From contig JBKBIP010000043.1 in NCBI GenBank assembly GCA_046297495.1, forward strand, positions 1 through 33,996: 33,996 nt of DNA. Direction: 5' to 3'. This DNA comes from JBKBIP01 sp046297495. GTDB taxonomy: Bacteria; Planctomycetota; Planctomycetia; Gemmatales; Gemmataceae. A program made the translations under genes and the position numbers. Positions 7,560 to 15,932 of the stretch are shown here, one piece after another. Under the pieces are notes generated by a model. That model searched no databases, was not told where the DNA came from, and saw nothing but the letters and a program-made list of their open reading frames with translations. The stretch's first letter is position 1; the number at the start of each line of letters is the position of its first letter.

Positions 7560-8941
7560 GGCAAGTCTTCCATCGCGCCGGAATACGGCTTCGGCAGGTC
7601 AGACGCGTGCGTAGGTCCGCCAGCCACGAAATCGGTCCAGCGCTGCTCCAGGGCGTCAAACCACCGGAACAAACGAGTAAAAGGAGTAACGACATATTCC
7701 ATCAACAGGACGTCCAGGTAGCCGCGCTCGATGGCCAAACGATACAACCAGTCGCGCGCGCGGTGCGAGGCCGATCCGAGGAATCCCCCGGAACGCGGGA
7801 GATGTTCCCCAATGGCGTTTTCCAAGAGGTGGTAGTCGTGCAACAGAGTCGGCGCCCGGATGAATTGGAGCGTACGCAAGCAAGCATTGCCGAGCAAATG
7901 CGCCAAGGCGATATAGCGGAACCCCAAGCCAATCTCAGCGACGATCAAGCCCACCTGCATCAGCGAGGCGAAGGACAATGCCGATTTGATGTCGGTCTGT
8001 ACGCTGCTGACTAGATAGGCATACAAGGCGGTGGCTAATCCCAAAGCCACCACCATTCCAGCCAGCCATGCCGACGCCTCCAGAAGCGGACTAACTCGCA
8101 GCAACAGATACGCCCCCAGGTGAACGGAGAGGGCGCCATAGAAAATCGCGCTGGACGGTGTCGGCCCTTCCATTGCGCGCGGCAACCAGCCAGAGAAGGG
8201 CACCAACGCCGACTTGCCCGCGGCCGCAATCATCAGGAGTAGTCCCACAATCAAGACCGACGGCCCAGCAATAGTCGCATGACTTTCCGGCCAGGGACTC
8301 CCGCCCAAAAGTCCGTTGAAATCCCCTTCTCCCTGAAGGTGGTGCATGACAATGGCAGCAAGCAGTAGTGCCGCGTCCGAGACCCGGTACACAATCCATA
8401 CCCGCAAACCATTCCGCACCGGCGCTGGTCGTTCCTGAAAGAAGGCGACTAGCAAGACGGAGGACAGCCCCACTAGTTCCCAGCCGGCGAAGAGTGTTTC
8501 AATGGTGCCAGCTAACGCCGTTAGTACCATTCCTAGCACGAACAGGGCATAGAGTACGAAGAAGCGGTTGTAACCGCGCTCCCGGTGCATGTAACGGGTA
8601 GCGAAGGCCGCGATTGCCCCGCACAGCAGAAACGACAAGATGACAAAGGGTACCGACAGCCGGTCAAAGATGAGTTTCACCGAGAAATGGTAGTGCGGGA
8701 TGACGACCCACTCTCCTAAGGCGATGGACGTATGGCTCGTGCCTTGGAATAGCATCAGCGCGAGAACACCGCTGGCGGCCAGCAGTCCGGCGATAATCGT
8801 CCCCTGACATAGCTTACTGGTCGCGGACTCGCTCAGCCTGAAGTCGAGTAAGGAAGACAAGCCCAGAATACACACCAACACGAAGGGTGTCGTGATGACG
8901 CACAGTCCTAGCAGCGAAATCAGCGACGGATGATCCAACAT
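7556..8941 (-). CDS. dabB: NuoL-like proton channel subunit of the DAB carbon-accumulation complex (DabB-like)
   Basis: The protein has 461 residues from ATG 8941. An in-frame TTG at 8959 is less likely. AAAGG lies about 10 nt before the ATG. It is homologous to NuoL/MpsA. GWELVGLSSVLLVAFF carries the membrane Glu (about E155). AAAGKSALVPFSGWLPRAMEGPTP carries the channel Lys (about K243). TDIKSALSFAS carries a second Lys (about K319), and a His follows in LAHLLGNACLRTL. After that His the usual last NuoL membrane helices appear to be missing. The protein goes directly to a polar tail, GYLDVLLMEYVVTPFTRLFRW, resembling the C-terminal amphipathic part of NuoL. The gene follows dabA by 36 nt and overlaps the next subunit. 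DabB-type subunits pass protons or sodium to power DabA. Confidence 0.85.
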   Translation of the reverse strand: MLDHPSLISLLGLCVITTPFVLVCILGLSSLLDFRLSESATSKLCQGTIIAGLLAASGVLALMLFQGTSHTSIALGEWVVIPHYHFSVKLIFDRLSVPFVILSFLLCGAIAAFATRYMHRERGYNRFFVLYALFVLGMVLTALAGTIETLFAGWELVGLSSVLLVAFFQERPAPVRNGLRVWIVYRVSDAALLLAAIVMHHLQGEGDFNGLLGGSPWPESHATIAGPSVLIVGLLLMIAAAGKSALVPFSGWLPRAMEGPTPSSAIFYGALSVHLGAYLLLRVSPLLEASAWLAGMVVALGLATALYAYLVSSVQTDIKSALSFASLMQVGLIVAEIGLGFRYIALAHLLGNACLRTLQFIRAPTLLHDYHLLENAIGEHLPRSGGFLGSASHRARDWLYRLAIERGYLDVLLMEYVVTPFTRLFRWFDALEQRWTDFVAGGPTHASDLPKPYSGAMEDLP

Positions 8942-8977
8942 GGTTTCGTGGCCTTTCAAAGAGATAGTGACTTCGAG

Positions 8978-11900
8978 TTACTCGCCAATCTGGGCGAATT
9001 CTAGGTGGTCGCGCCAGCCGCGATACCAATCGACCGATGACGCCGCTCGCGGTAGCTGCTCGGTTTGTGGCTGGTACTCGTGGAAGGAGCCGTCCTGGTA
9101 CACATGGATGGTCGGTGAGGTGGGATTTAGCGTGGCGAGTTGGATCCAGTCGTTGCGAATCAGTTTGTCAATGGCTGGGTTCTGGTCCATGATTCGCCGC
9201 ATCGTCTCTGGCGTCGTCTCGATGACGAACAGAATGCGAACCGGCTCGTGGATCTCCACCATCTGCCACGGTAAGCCGGTCCGCAGGTCGCTCGCCGCAC
9301 CATCCATCACCCCCAAAAGCGCGGTGATGTTGTGCGGTAACTTGGTGCCGCAGCCGTAGCCGGTGTTATCAACGTAGGAGAAGTAGTATTCGAGGCTAAT
9401 GCCCGCACAGACAGGGAGGGCGGCCTGGAGAATACGCGTCAAGATGGTTGCCTCGGCATCGTCCTGTGTCGGGTCATAGGAGTTCAGGAAAGCCCGCCGG
9501 TCCAGAAATAGCCCTCGGGTCCGCTGGCGGCGGCCCACGATGCAAATGGCGTTGGTCGCGTGCCCCCATTCCGGTCGCACCTGTGCGAGGTCTTCCGCTC
9601 GCCCTTCGACGTGCCGCCGCGCCTCGGCGAACGAGAGTGTCAGGGGGGCCGACTCGAATCGTCGGCAGCGCTCGTGCGCGTCACGGTCACAGGCTTGCTC
9701 GATGAGTGCCCGAACGGCTTCGAACTCTTGGCGGTGGGACGGGGGCAAGCGGTCGAGGTCATAAAAAGTGATCACCGCGCTGCTCGTATTGTGCATCCCA
9801 CCAACGAATACCGTATCAGGAGGCACATGCAGTCCCCGTTCCTTGAGTCGTTTGCGGACACGATGATCATTCAGGATGTGTGCGATCGCTCGGCCATTCG
9901 GCCCACCCCGGGCGCCGCCGCAGGCACCGCAGTCGTGGGCCGATTCGTGCGGGTTGTTCATACTGTTGGAGCCGTGACCGAACGTCAGCACCAACCGGGC
10001 GAAACCAGAAGTTAGTCCCGTGTCCCGCAATACCCGTTCCGCGATGTCCGTCATCTCGTCGAGAGTGTACCCGACCAGACTGTTCTCGCTGCCAGGAATG
10101 AGTTCGGTTCGTTCCAGTTGTAAGCGAGTCGGTGGCGGGGCGAGGATTATTCGGCTGAAGGCCTTCCGAATGCGGGCGGTGAATCGCGGAAAGAGTGTGC
10201 GAGCAACCAGTGGGACGGATGCCAACACACCAAGAGCAGCTGACAAGAACGCTCCGACCGCCAAGGTCCGACTGCCGATGTGAATCTGGTGCGACGCCTT
10301 GCCCAAGGCGCGTCTGGTCTTGCGGTGGCGCCCGTGAGCCTCGTCTAAATTCTCGACTACCCGTTCGACGACCCAATGCTGAGGCTTGATCACGATGGGA
10401 CAGAGAGGAACGAAGTGGGCGTCGGTTACTCCACGGTAGTACATGGCGAGGAAATAGAAACCGGCAATGCCCAGCGTTACCGCGTCGGGAGCGAGTTCCT
10501 CAATGTGACGACGGATGGACTCCTCCCGTTCGTCGATGCAGAACAGCGCCTGGAATCGAGGCTGGCGCGGTTCCTGCCGAGGGGTACGGTTATGTACGGC
10601 GAGGGCGTCGAGTGTCTGCGTGCGGAAACGGCGTTCGTAAGCACGATGAAAGATGCGCCGGCGTTCGATTGTCGAGAAGGCTTCGATCTCATTGACGAGA
10701 ACGGACCAGTCCTTTTGATCCAGCCGGTGCAACTCTTCAGGTGTCCAGCCCAGAACCTGCGCGAGTTGGAATACTGGGAAGGCTCGTTGCTCGACGCTGT
10801 GCGACCGCGAGAAATCCATCCGCTTGTGGAGTTCATCACGCAAGGAACTCAGTGAGCCGGTGAAACTCAGTGCTTTTTGAGCCGTGTACTGAAGAGCCAA
10901 CCGTTCCAGGACCAATCGAATCGCCAGGAACCCGATCAGGCTTTCCGGTGGGACGGGATGGACTACTCGATCGGGGTGTTCTTCCAGGAAACGGATCATG
11001 CCGCCCCAACCGCGCAAGGCGAGCAGGGTAGCAGCCAGAAAGTCGTCCCACTCCTTCTCCGGGACGCCGAGCAAGGTGAGTGATTCGTGAATCGATGCCA
11101 GCGGCGGAACCTGTTCAACTTCCAGCCGGCGCAGCTCCTGCGCCAACCAGTGCCGCCAACCGTCTGGTGGTCCACCTGACAATTGATAGAGGGACTGGAA
11201 AGCGCGGTAAAACCCTTCATCCCGCCTTGGTAGTTGCCAGTGTGCCAGCCCTTGGTCCAAAAAGGCCGCGCAAAAGGGAATCAATAGCTCATGGACCAGA
11301 AGATCGGTATCTTCTCCTGTCACTTGAAGGAGTAGGTCCCGATGACGGACGGGGGACGGCTGGGGCAAGGTGCATGCCGGCACGGCGGCTACCCCAGTAC
11401 GGCATATGCGCCACAAGAGGTGGAGGGTACATGCTTCCCAGGTGTCCGCGTTCCACTCTTCGATCCGAGCTTCGCCAAACCGCTCGATTAATTCGGAGAG
11501 GGCCGTTCCATGTCGGCGATCCGAGAGGCGCGCTAGTCCATTGCCGTTTCGTCCGATCTCATACCTGCCGCGCAAGTCCCGCATCACCCAACGGCGCGTC
11601 TCCGCGATCAGCCGCCCGCGAACCGCTGCCGAAGCATCTGGGCGCACGCGCCGCAGCGCGCCGGTCTCCGCCACGAACCACAGTAGCTCCTCGGTCGGCC
11701 CGTACCGCAACGGATATTGTAGCATGGCCAGTCGAAGTTCGCGCCGGGTACAGTGGCACGGAAGACTTTCGTCCCCCCGTGCTCCCAAATCCTCACGGAG
11801 GACTGCTTCCAGGTCGGCCAGCTGGATTCGCCCACGTTCTAATTCCGCGCGATACCGATCTTTGGTCAAGTACGGCTGACATCCGAATATCTTGGCTGCC

Positions 11901-12103
11901 TTCTCCACGGCATCGGTGAACGACATATCCTCAAAGGCGTGCAGCGTGTTATGGTGAATGAAAACCGTGATCGGCCCCTGAGCCGGGAGCAGATGCGCGG
12001 CATGCGCGATCATCCGTTGCAGACACGCTTGGCGCGTTTCTCGCTCCCCGTTCCTATCGCTTTCGTGAGGTGGGAAAACCATCAAGGCCGTGGGTGTGGT
12101 CAT
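8978..12103 (-). CDS. dabA: Probable inorganic carbon transporter subunit DabA (DUF2309/UPF0753)
   Basis: The 1041-residue protein belongs to the DUF2309 family (PF10070), cytoplasmic zinc proteins distantly related to beta-carbonic anhydrases. They are thought to hydrate CO2 in one direction using ion flow through DabB. The zinc and catalytic residues are present: C522 and D524 in LFCIDEREES, and H710 and C725 in FGHGSNSMNNPHESAHDCGACGG. The 15-residue His-Cys spacing equals that of the Halothiobacillus protein as I recall it (C351, D353, H524, C539). The protein is longer than that homolog, mostly from extra N-terminal sequence. Start ATG 12103 has GAGGA 6 nt upstream. It is the first gene of a four-gene minus-strand operon. 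Confidence 0.95.
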   Translation of the reverse strand: MTTPTALMVFPPHESDRNGERETRQACLQRMIAHAAHLLPAQGPITVFIHHNTLHAFEDMSFTDAVEKAAKIFGCQPYLTKDRYRAELERGRIQLADLEAVLREDLGARGDESLPCHCTRRELRLAMLQYPLRYGPTEELLWFVAETGALRRVRPDASAAVRGRLIAETRRWVMRDLRGRYEIGRNGNGLARLSDRRHGTALSELIERFGEARIEEWNADTWEACTLHLLWRICRTGVAAVPACTLPQPSPVRHRDLLLQVTGEDTDLLVHELLIPFCAAFLDQGLAHWQLPRRDEGFYRAFQSLYQLSGGPPDGWRHWLAQELRRLEVEQVPPLASIHESLTLLGVPEKEWDDFLAATLLALRGWGGMIRFLEEHPDRVVHPVPPESLIGFLAIRLVLERLALQYTAQKALSFTGSLSSLRDELHKRMDFSRSHSVEQRAFPVFQLAQVLGWTPEELHRLDQKDWSVLVNEIEAFSTIERRRIFHRAYERRFRTQTLDALAVHNRTPRQEPRQPRFQALFCIDEREESIRRHIEELAPDAVTLGIAGFYFLAMYYRGVTDAHFVPLCPIVIKPQHWVVERVVENLDEAHGRHRKTRRALGKASHQIHIGSRTLAVGAFLSAALGVLASVPLVARTLFPRFTARIRKAFSRIILAPPPTRLQLERTELIPGSENSLVGYTLDEMTDIAERVLRDTGLTSGFARLVLTFGHGSNSMNNPHESAHDCGACGGARGGPNGRAIAHILNDHRVRKRLKERGLHVPPDTVFVGGMHNTSSAVITFYDLDRLPPSHRQEFEAVRALIEQACDRDAHERCRRFESAPLTLSFAEARRHVEGRAEDLAQVRPEWGHATNAICIVGRRQRTRGLFLDRRAFLNSYDPTQDDAEATILTRILQAALPVCAGISLEYYFSYVDNTGYGCGTKLPHNITALLGVMDGAASDLRTGLPWQMVEIHEPVRILFVIETTPETMRRIMDQNPAIDKLIRNDWIQLATLNPTSPTIHVYQDGSFHEYQPQTEQLPRAASSVDWYRGWRDHLEFAQIGE

Positions 12104-13004
12104 TCCTAATCCTCGGACACTCTTGGAAGAACCGACTGTCGTGCCATGATCAATGGCAGTAGTCGCATGGTTGGTTTAGAGCCGGTGGCACATAGCCACA
12201 GTCCTTCGGGACGAAGCAACCTTCATGATCACGTAGGGAGAGTTACTCGTGGTGGGCAGGAAGATGGCGCGGCAAATCGTTCACCGAGGACAAGCGTGGA
12301 TCGGCGTCCTATGACATGGAGCGCCAACACCGTCTGAAACTACGATGAAGAGACATTACCCGCCAGGCCGGGCGGATCAAATGAGAAGACGATGGAGAGT
12401 GGTGAGTAACTCTCTGGAAGAACAGGAATAGGAGAGGTGTATATTGTGTAAAATGGAACACAAGAGCGGAATCGCGCCCAGAGAGATCGTGAAAAAATAG
12501 TAGAGTTTGTCAGTGGAATCTAGGGTGAGCCGTTTGACCTCTTTGCCTTCCTCCCCATCAGGGGGGACTGGCGTTTGTGAATCGTCAAAAGGGGAATTAT
12601 TGAGGTGAGATGAGTTAATGGTTGGTGTGCCAAAGCATTTGTTGATGAAGAGCGAGTTGTCCCGCATGACTATGCAGCAGATCAGTGCCAATACTGGGAA
12701 CCAACCCAAACGCATCCGTTCACCTACACACGCTTTTGACGAACCTATCTTTACCAGTAGTCACGATACGGTAACGCGCTGATCGGGTCAAGGGCAAACG
12801 TCATGGGGAAAATGGAGAAACTGTCCCAGAAGTCTCCTCGCTTCCCGATGTACTACCCATCTTGTCCTATTTTCGTTAGCCCCAGTCTTTGGCCGGAGTG
12901 AAGGCGGGAAAGTCTCTAGGAAAGAGCCGATTGTTTCCCAAGGGAAGAGTACCAATCATGATCGCGCGCGAGCAACGGCTCCCAACTCCGGCTAGAAGCC
13001 GGGG
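12104..13004. other. Intergenic region upstream of the dab operon
   Basis: This 900-bp region between dabA and fumC must hold the dab promoter, but no convincing -35/-10 pair is visible near 12104-12200. Within it lie one doubtful minus-strand ORF (12377-12715) and a REPIN-like inverted repeat (12874-13010) at the right end. Base composition is lower in GC than the flanking genes. I see no RNA gene or insertion sequence. Confidence 0.5.
12377..12715 (-). CDS. Doubtful small ORF with two hydrophobic segments
   Basis: The 112-residue frame starts at ATG 12715 with AGGTGA 5 nt upstream, a good ribosome binding site. The N-terminus MRLGWFPVLALICCIVM is hydrophobic and signal-peptide-like. A second hydrophobic segment (YYFFTISLGAIPLLCSIL) lies near residues 72-90. 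The middle is Ser/Asn/Pro-rich with no motif. Codon usage is unlike the neighbouring genes because the stretch is AT-richer, and no family is recognised. It could be a recent or foreign small membrane protein, or chance. Confidence 0.3.
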   Translation of the reverse strand: MRLGWFPVLALICCIVMRDNSLFINKCFGTPTINSSHLNNSPFDDSQTPVPPDGEEGKEVKRLTLDSTDKLYYFFTISLGAIPLLCSILHNIHLSYSCSSRELLTTLHRLLI

Positions 13005-13010
13005 CTAACG
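12874..13010. repeat. REPIN-like paired palindromic repeat overlapping the fumC stop
   Basis: The left arm 12874-12896 (CGTTAGCCCCAG...GGCCGG) is the reverse complement of the right arm 12988-13010 (CCGGCTAGAAGCC...CTAACG) with 18 of 23 positions matching. The right arm is itself a hairpin (CCGGCTagaAGCCGG). The arrangement of two inverted short palindromes around about 90 bp resembles a REPIN. The fumC stop codon (TAG on the minus strand, 13005-13007) lies inside the right arm. Confidence 0.55.
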
Positions 13011-14411
13011 GGAAATCGCGCAAGGAGTCGCGGGATGGCCCGTCATTCGCTTCGCGTCCAACAGGTGTGCCAATTCCTCGGCGGACAGGTCGGTTGCTTC
13101 CTGGGCCACGGCGCGGATGGTTCGGCCTTGTTGGTAGGCTTGCTGGGCCAAACGAGCGGCGGCGTCGTAGCCGATGCGTGGCGCCAGGGCGGTCGCCAAG
13201 GCCAAACTTTCTTCCACCCAATGCTGGCAGCGCTCCGCTTGGGCTTCGATGCCCGCGACGCAGCGCCGCGCCAACAACCGGCTCGAATTGGCCAGCAAAG
13301 CAATGGCTTCCAACAGGCTGTCGGCCAGCAGAGGCATCATCACGTTGAGTTCCAACCAGCCCGATTGGCCCGCGACCGTGACGGCCAAGTCATTGCCCAT
13401 GACGCGTGCCGCCACCTGACACACCGCTTCCGGGATGACTGGGTTCACCTTCCCCGGCATCATCGACGATCCCGGTTGCAAGGCTGGCAAGGTGATTTCG
13501 CCCAACCCGCAGCGCGGCCCCGATGACAACCAGCGCAGATCGTTGGCGATCTTCATCAGGTCGCAGGCCAGCGTTTTCAACGCGCCGCTGGTCGCCACCA
13601 GAGCATGACGACTGCCGAGCGCCTCGAAGTAATTCTCCGCGGGGCGCAGGGATAGTCCCGTTTGTTCATGGATCACGGCCAAGGCGCGGCGCGCAAATTC
13701 GGGGGACGTGTTCAACCCAGTTCCAACCGCCGTTGCACCAAGCGGCACTTCCTCCAACAACGGACGGGATTCGACCAAGCGTTGCCGGCCGCGTTCGATC
13801 ATGCGGGCGTAACCGGCGAACTCCTGTCCCAAACGCACCGGTGTGGCGTCTTGACCGTGCGTCCGGCCAATCTTGACGATACCATCAAAAGCGCGCGCCT
13901 TGACGGTGAGTTCATCCCGCAACTGCGCCAGGGCTGGTAGTAGATCGTCATTCAGGGCACGCAAGGCGGCAAGATGGATTGCTGTGGGGAAGACATCATT
14001 GCTCGATTGGCCCAAATTGACGTGATCATTCGGATGCGCCGGCGTCTTGGACTGGCGCTGACCGGTCAGCAATTCGTTGGTGCGCTTGGCGATGACCTCG
14101 TTGGCGTTCATGTGGCTGGACGTGCCCGAACCCGTTTGGAAGACATCCACCACGAAATGGGCCGACAGCTTCCCCTCGGCCACCTCCGCTGCGGCTTGGA
14201 CCATGGCATCGGCCAAGTGGGCGGGCAGCAAACCCAACTCCCGGTTGGCGCGTGCCGCCGCCCCCTTGAGCAGACCCAAGGCGCGGATCAACCCCTCGGG
14301 AATCCCGCGCCCGCTGATGGGAAAGTTCTCCTTGGCTCGCTGTGTCTGTGCCCCGTAATAGACATCGTCCGGCACGCCCACTTCCCCCAAGGCATCTTGT
14401 TCCATGTGCAT
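13005..14411 (-). CDS. fumC: Class II fumarate hydratase
   Basis: The 468-residue enzyme interconverts fumarate and L-malate in the TCA cycle. The superfamily signature GSSMMPGKVNP (near residues 320-330) is intact, as are VDVFQTGSGTSSHMNANEVI and IGRTHGQDATPVRLGQE from the other active-site regions. The sequence after the signature (VIPEAVCQVAARVMGND) has the PE that also occurs in aspartases. Actinobacterial fumarases share it too, and the N-terminal AQTQRAKENFPISGRGIPEGLIRAL is fumarase-like, so I prefer fumarase over AspA. Start ATG 14411 has GGGAG about 11 nt upstream; a second ATG lies two codons in. The last codons and the stop lie in a palindromic repeat. An inverted repeat lies 39 bp upstream (14450-14486). 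Confidence 0.92.
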   Translation of the reverse strand: MHMEQDALGEVGVPDDVYYGAQTQRAKENFPISGRGIPEGLIRALGLLKGAAARANRELGLLPAHLADAMVQAAAEVAEGKLSAHFVVDVFQTGSGTSSHMNANEVIAKRTNELLTGQRQSKTPAHPNDHVNLGQSSNDVFPTAIHLAALRALNDDLLPALAQLRDELTVKARAFDGIVKIGRTHGQDATPVRLGQEFAGYARMIERGRQRLVESRPLLEEVPLGATAVGTGLNTSPEFARRALAVIHEQTGLSLRPAENYFEALGSRHALVATSGALKTLACDLMKIANDLRWLSSGPRCGLGEITLPALQPGSSMMPGKVNPVIPEAVCQVAARVMGNDLAVTVAGQSGWLELNVMMPLLADSLLEAIALLANSSRLLARRCVAGIEAQAERCQHWVEESLALATALAPRIGYDAAARLAQQAYQQGRTIRAVAQEATDLSAEELAHLLDAKRMTGHPATPCAISR

Positions 14412-14449
14412 GTCAACTGGTTCTCCCTGATCGGCGGGTTTGGATTTAT

Positions 14450-14486
14450 CGTTTCGCGCCTTATAGGCTCTCCCTGGCGCGAAACG
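14450..14486. repeat. Dispersed inverted repeat, copy A (upstream of fumC)
   Basis: CGTTTCGCGCC (14450-14460) and GGCGCGAAACG (14476-14486) form a perfect 11-bp stem with a 15-nt loop. The left flank GATTTAT extends the similarity to the family arm GATTCATCGGTTCGCGC. It is one of six related copies in the window and lies 39 bp upstream of the fumC start. Confidence 0.7.
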
Positions 14487-14514
14487 AGTTCAGCCCGTCA
14501 CGGATCGCCATCTC

Positions 14515-14973
14515 TCACACATGCTGAGCAAACGTGCCATGTCGCGGATGTTCCAGGGCCTCGAAATCCCGGTATTTCATCCGAATGGCCTCTTCATGGG
14601 TCTGATCCTCAAAGATAATCTCGTCATCCTTGGTCAGGGCTTCATCCACGTAGGTCGGCAGTTGGAACATACTGCCGAATGGTGGAATGACGCCTCGTTC
14701 ACAGTTCGGGAACAGCGGTTCCATCTCCGCCTCGCTGGCTAATTCCGCGTTCTGTACGCCGAGCACTTGGCACAAACGCGTCTTGTCCAAGACATGCGTG
14801 GCCGGCAATACCGTGATCACGTAGCCATTGTCGGTGCGTAGCAAAACCGTCTTGGCCACGTTCTTGCCTGGAACGTGCAATGTCTGGGCCATGCGACTGG
14901 CGGAATAGGCCGGCGCATGGGGCAGCCGTTCGTACCAGATGTGTTGTTGGTCGAGATAATCATGAACGGTCAT
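14515..14973 (-). CDS. YbaK/EbsC-family aminoacyl-tRNA deacylase (trans-editing protein)
   Basis: The 152-residue single-domain protein belongs to the YbaK/prolyl-tRNA editing family, whose members hydrolyse mischarged tRNAs in the cytoplasm. Recognisable parts are ASRMAQTLHVPGKNVAKTVLLR (about 25-46) with the conserved Lys of the active site, VITVLPATHVLD, and the GVIPPFGSMFQLPTYVD segment (about 94-110) typical of the fold. The start at ATG 14973 is supported by a strong GGAGGA 7 nt upstream. Substrate specificity (Cys-, Ala- or other tRNA) cannot be told from sequence. It stands alone between fumC and the slipin gene, and repeat copy B lies 65 bp upstream. Confidence 0.85.
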   Translation of the reverse strand: MTVHDYLDQQHIWYERLPHAPAYSASRMAQTLHVPGKNVAKTVLLRTDNGYVITVLPATHVLDKTRLCQVLGVQNAELASEAEMEPLFPNCERGVIPPFGSMFQLPTYVDEALTKDDEIIFEDQTHEEAIRMKYRDFEALEHPRHGTFAQHV

Positions 14974-15037
14974 GGCTTGTTCCTCCTTCGGATTGGTGAC
15001 TCGTAAACTGTCCAGTATCCGACGGTTGTTTCGCCGA

Positions 15038-15090
15038 GATTCATCGATTCGCGCGCGCTGCCGACACCTTGCGCGAACCGACCGCTAATC
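15038..15090. repeat. Dispersed inverted repeat, copy B (upstream of ybaK-like gene)
   Basis: GATTCATCGATTCGCGC (15038-15054) faces GCGCGAACCGACCGCTAATC (15071-15090). The inner TTCGCGC/GCGCGAA pair is perfect and the outer part is imperfect. The left arm closely matches copies C and D. Confidence 0.65.
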
Positions 15091-15101
15091 ACTGACCCTT
15101 A

Positions 15102-15914
15102 CTAGCGAAAACTAGGGCGATCACCTGTCACCTCTTCGGGGTGTCCGTTGGTGGAAGCTAGTTGCGAAAATGAACGGAGCAGCTCAATGGGCACCGGGAA
15201 GGCGATGGTGGTGTTGTTGACGTTGCCGCCGACTTCCGACAGGGTTTGCAAATAGCGCAGCTGCAGCGCCATGGGGTAGTTCTGCATCTTCTCGGCGGCG
15301 TCGCGCAGCTTCTCGGCTGCCTGATATTCCCCCTCGGCGTGGATGACCTTGGCGCGCCGTTCGCGCTCGCTCTCGGCTTGCTTGGCCATGACGCGCTTCA
15401 TGTTCTCCGGCAAATCGACGTGCTTGACCTCCACCAGCGATACCTTCACGCCCCAGGGGTCGGTTTGCTGGTCGATGACTTCTTGCAGTTGCCGGTTAAT
15501 CCGATCCCGTTCGGAAAGCAGCTCATCAAGATCACTTTGTCCCAAGATGCTGCGCAACGTTGTTTGCGACAGTTGACTGGTGGCGTACATATAATTTTCC
15601 ACTTGCAGAATCGAGCGCATCGGATCAATGACCCGGTAATACACCACGGCATTGACCCGCACCGAGACATTGTCATGGGTGATGACATCCTGCGATGGTA
15701 CATCCGCGACAATGGTACGCAAACTGACGCGCTGCATGCGGTCAATCGGCCAGAAGACGAAAATCAACCCCGGTCCCTTGGGTTCCTGGAGCGTCCGTCC
15801 CAGACGAAAGACCACGGCCCGCTCGAACTCATACAGGATGCGGATACAGCTAAGAAAGTACAGCGCGATGAGGGCCACGATGATGCCGATGGCGATTAAT
15901 ACTTCGTTGAACAT
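15102..15914 (-). CDS. Slipin/stomatin-like SPFH (band 7) protein
   Basis: The 270-residue protein has a single N-terminal membrane anchor (about 5-25, IAIGIIVALIALYFLSC). An SPFH domain follows (about 28-190): EFERAVVFRLGRTLQEPKGP, ITHDNVSVRVNAVVYYRVIDP and LRSILGQSDLDELLSERDRI are classic slipin motifs. A helical oligomerisation region (ESERERRAKVIHAEGEYQAAEKL) lies near 195-220. Slipins form large rings on membranes and pair with NfeD proteases. The nfeD gene ends 18 nt upstream, so the two form an operon. Known archaeal NfeD homologs cleave the C-terminus of their partner stomatin. The hydrophobic stretch AFPVPIELLRSF near residue 245 could be such a target, which is an inference. Confidence 0.93.
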   Translation of the reverse strand: MFNEVLIAIGIIVALIALYFLSCIRILYEFERAVVFRLGRTLQEPKGPGLIFVFWPIDRMQRVSLRTIVADVPSQDVITHDNVSVRVNAVVYYRVIDPMRSILQVENYMYATSQLSQTTLRSILGQSDLDELLSERDRINRQLQEVIDQQTDPWGVKVSLVEVKHVDLPENMKRVMAKQAESERERRAKVIHAEGEYQAAEKLRDAAEKMQNYPMALQLRYLQTLSEVGGNVNNTTIAFPVPIELLRSFSQLASTNGHPEEVTGDRPSFR

Positions 15915-15932
15915 GGTGTTTCTCTCCTCATG

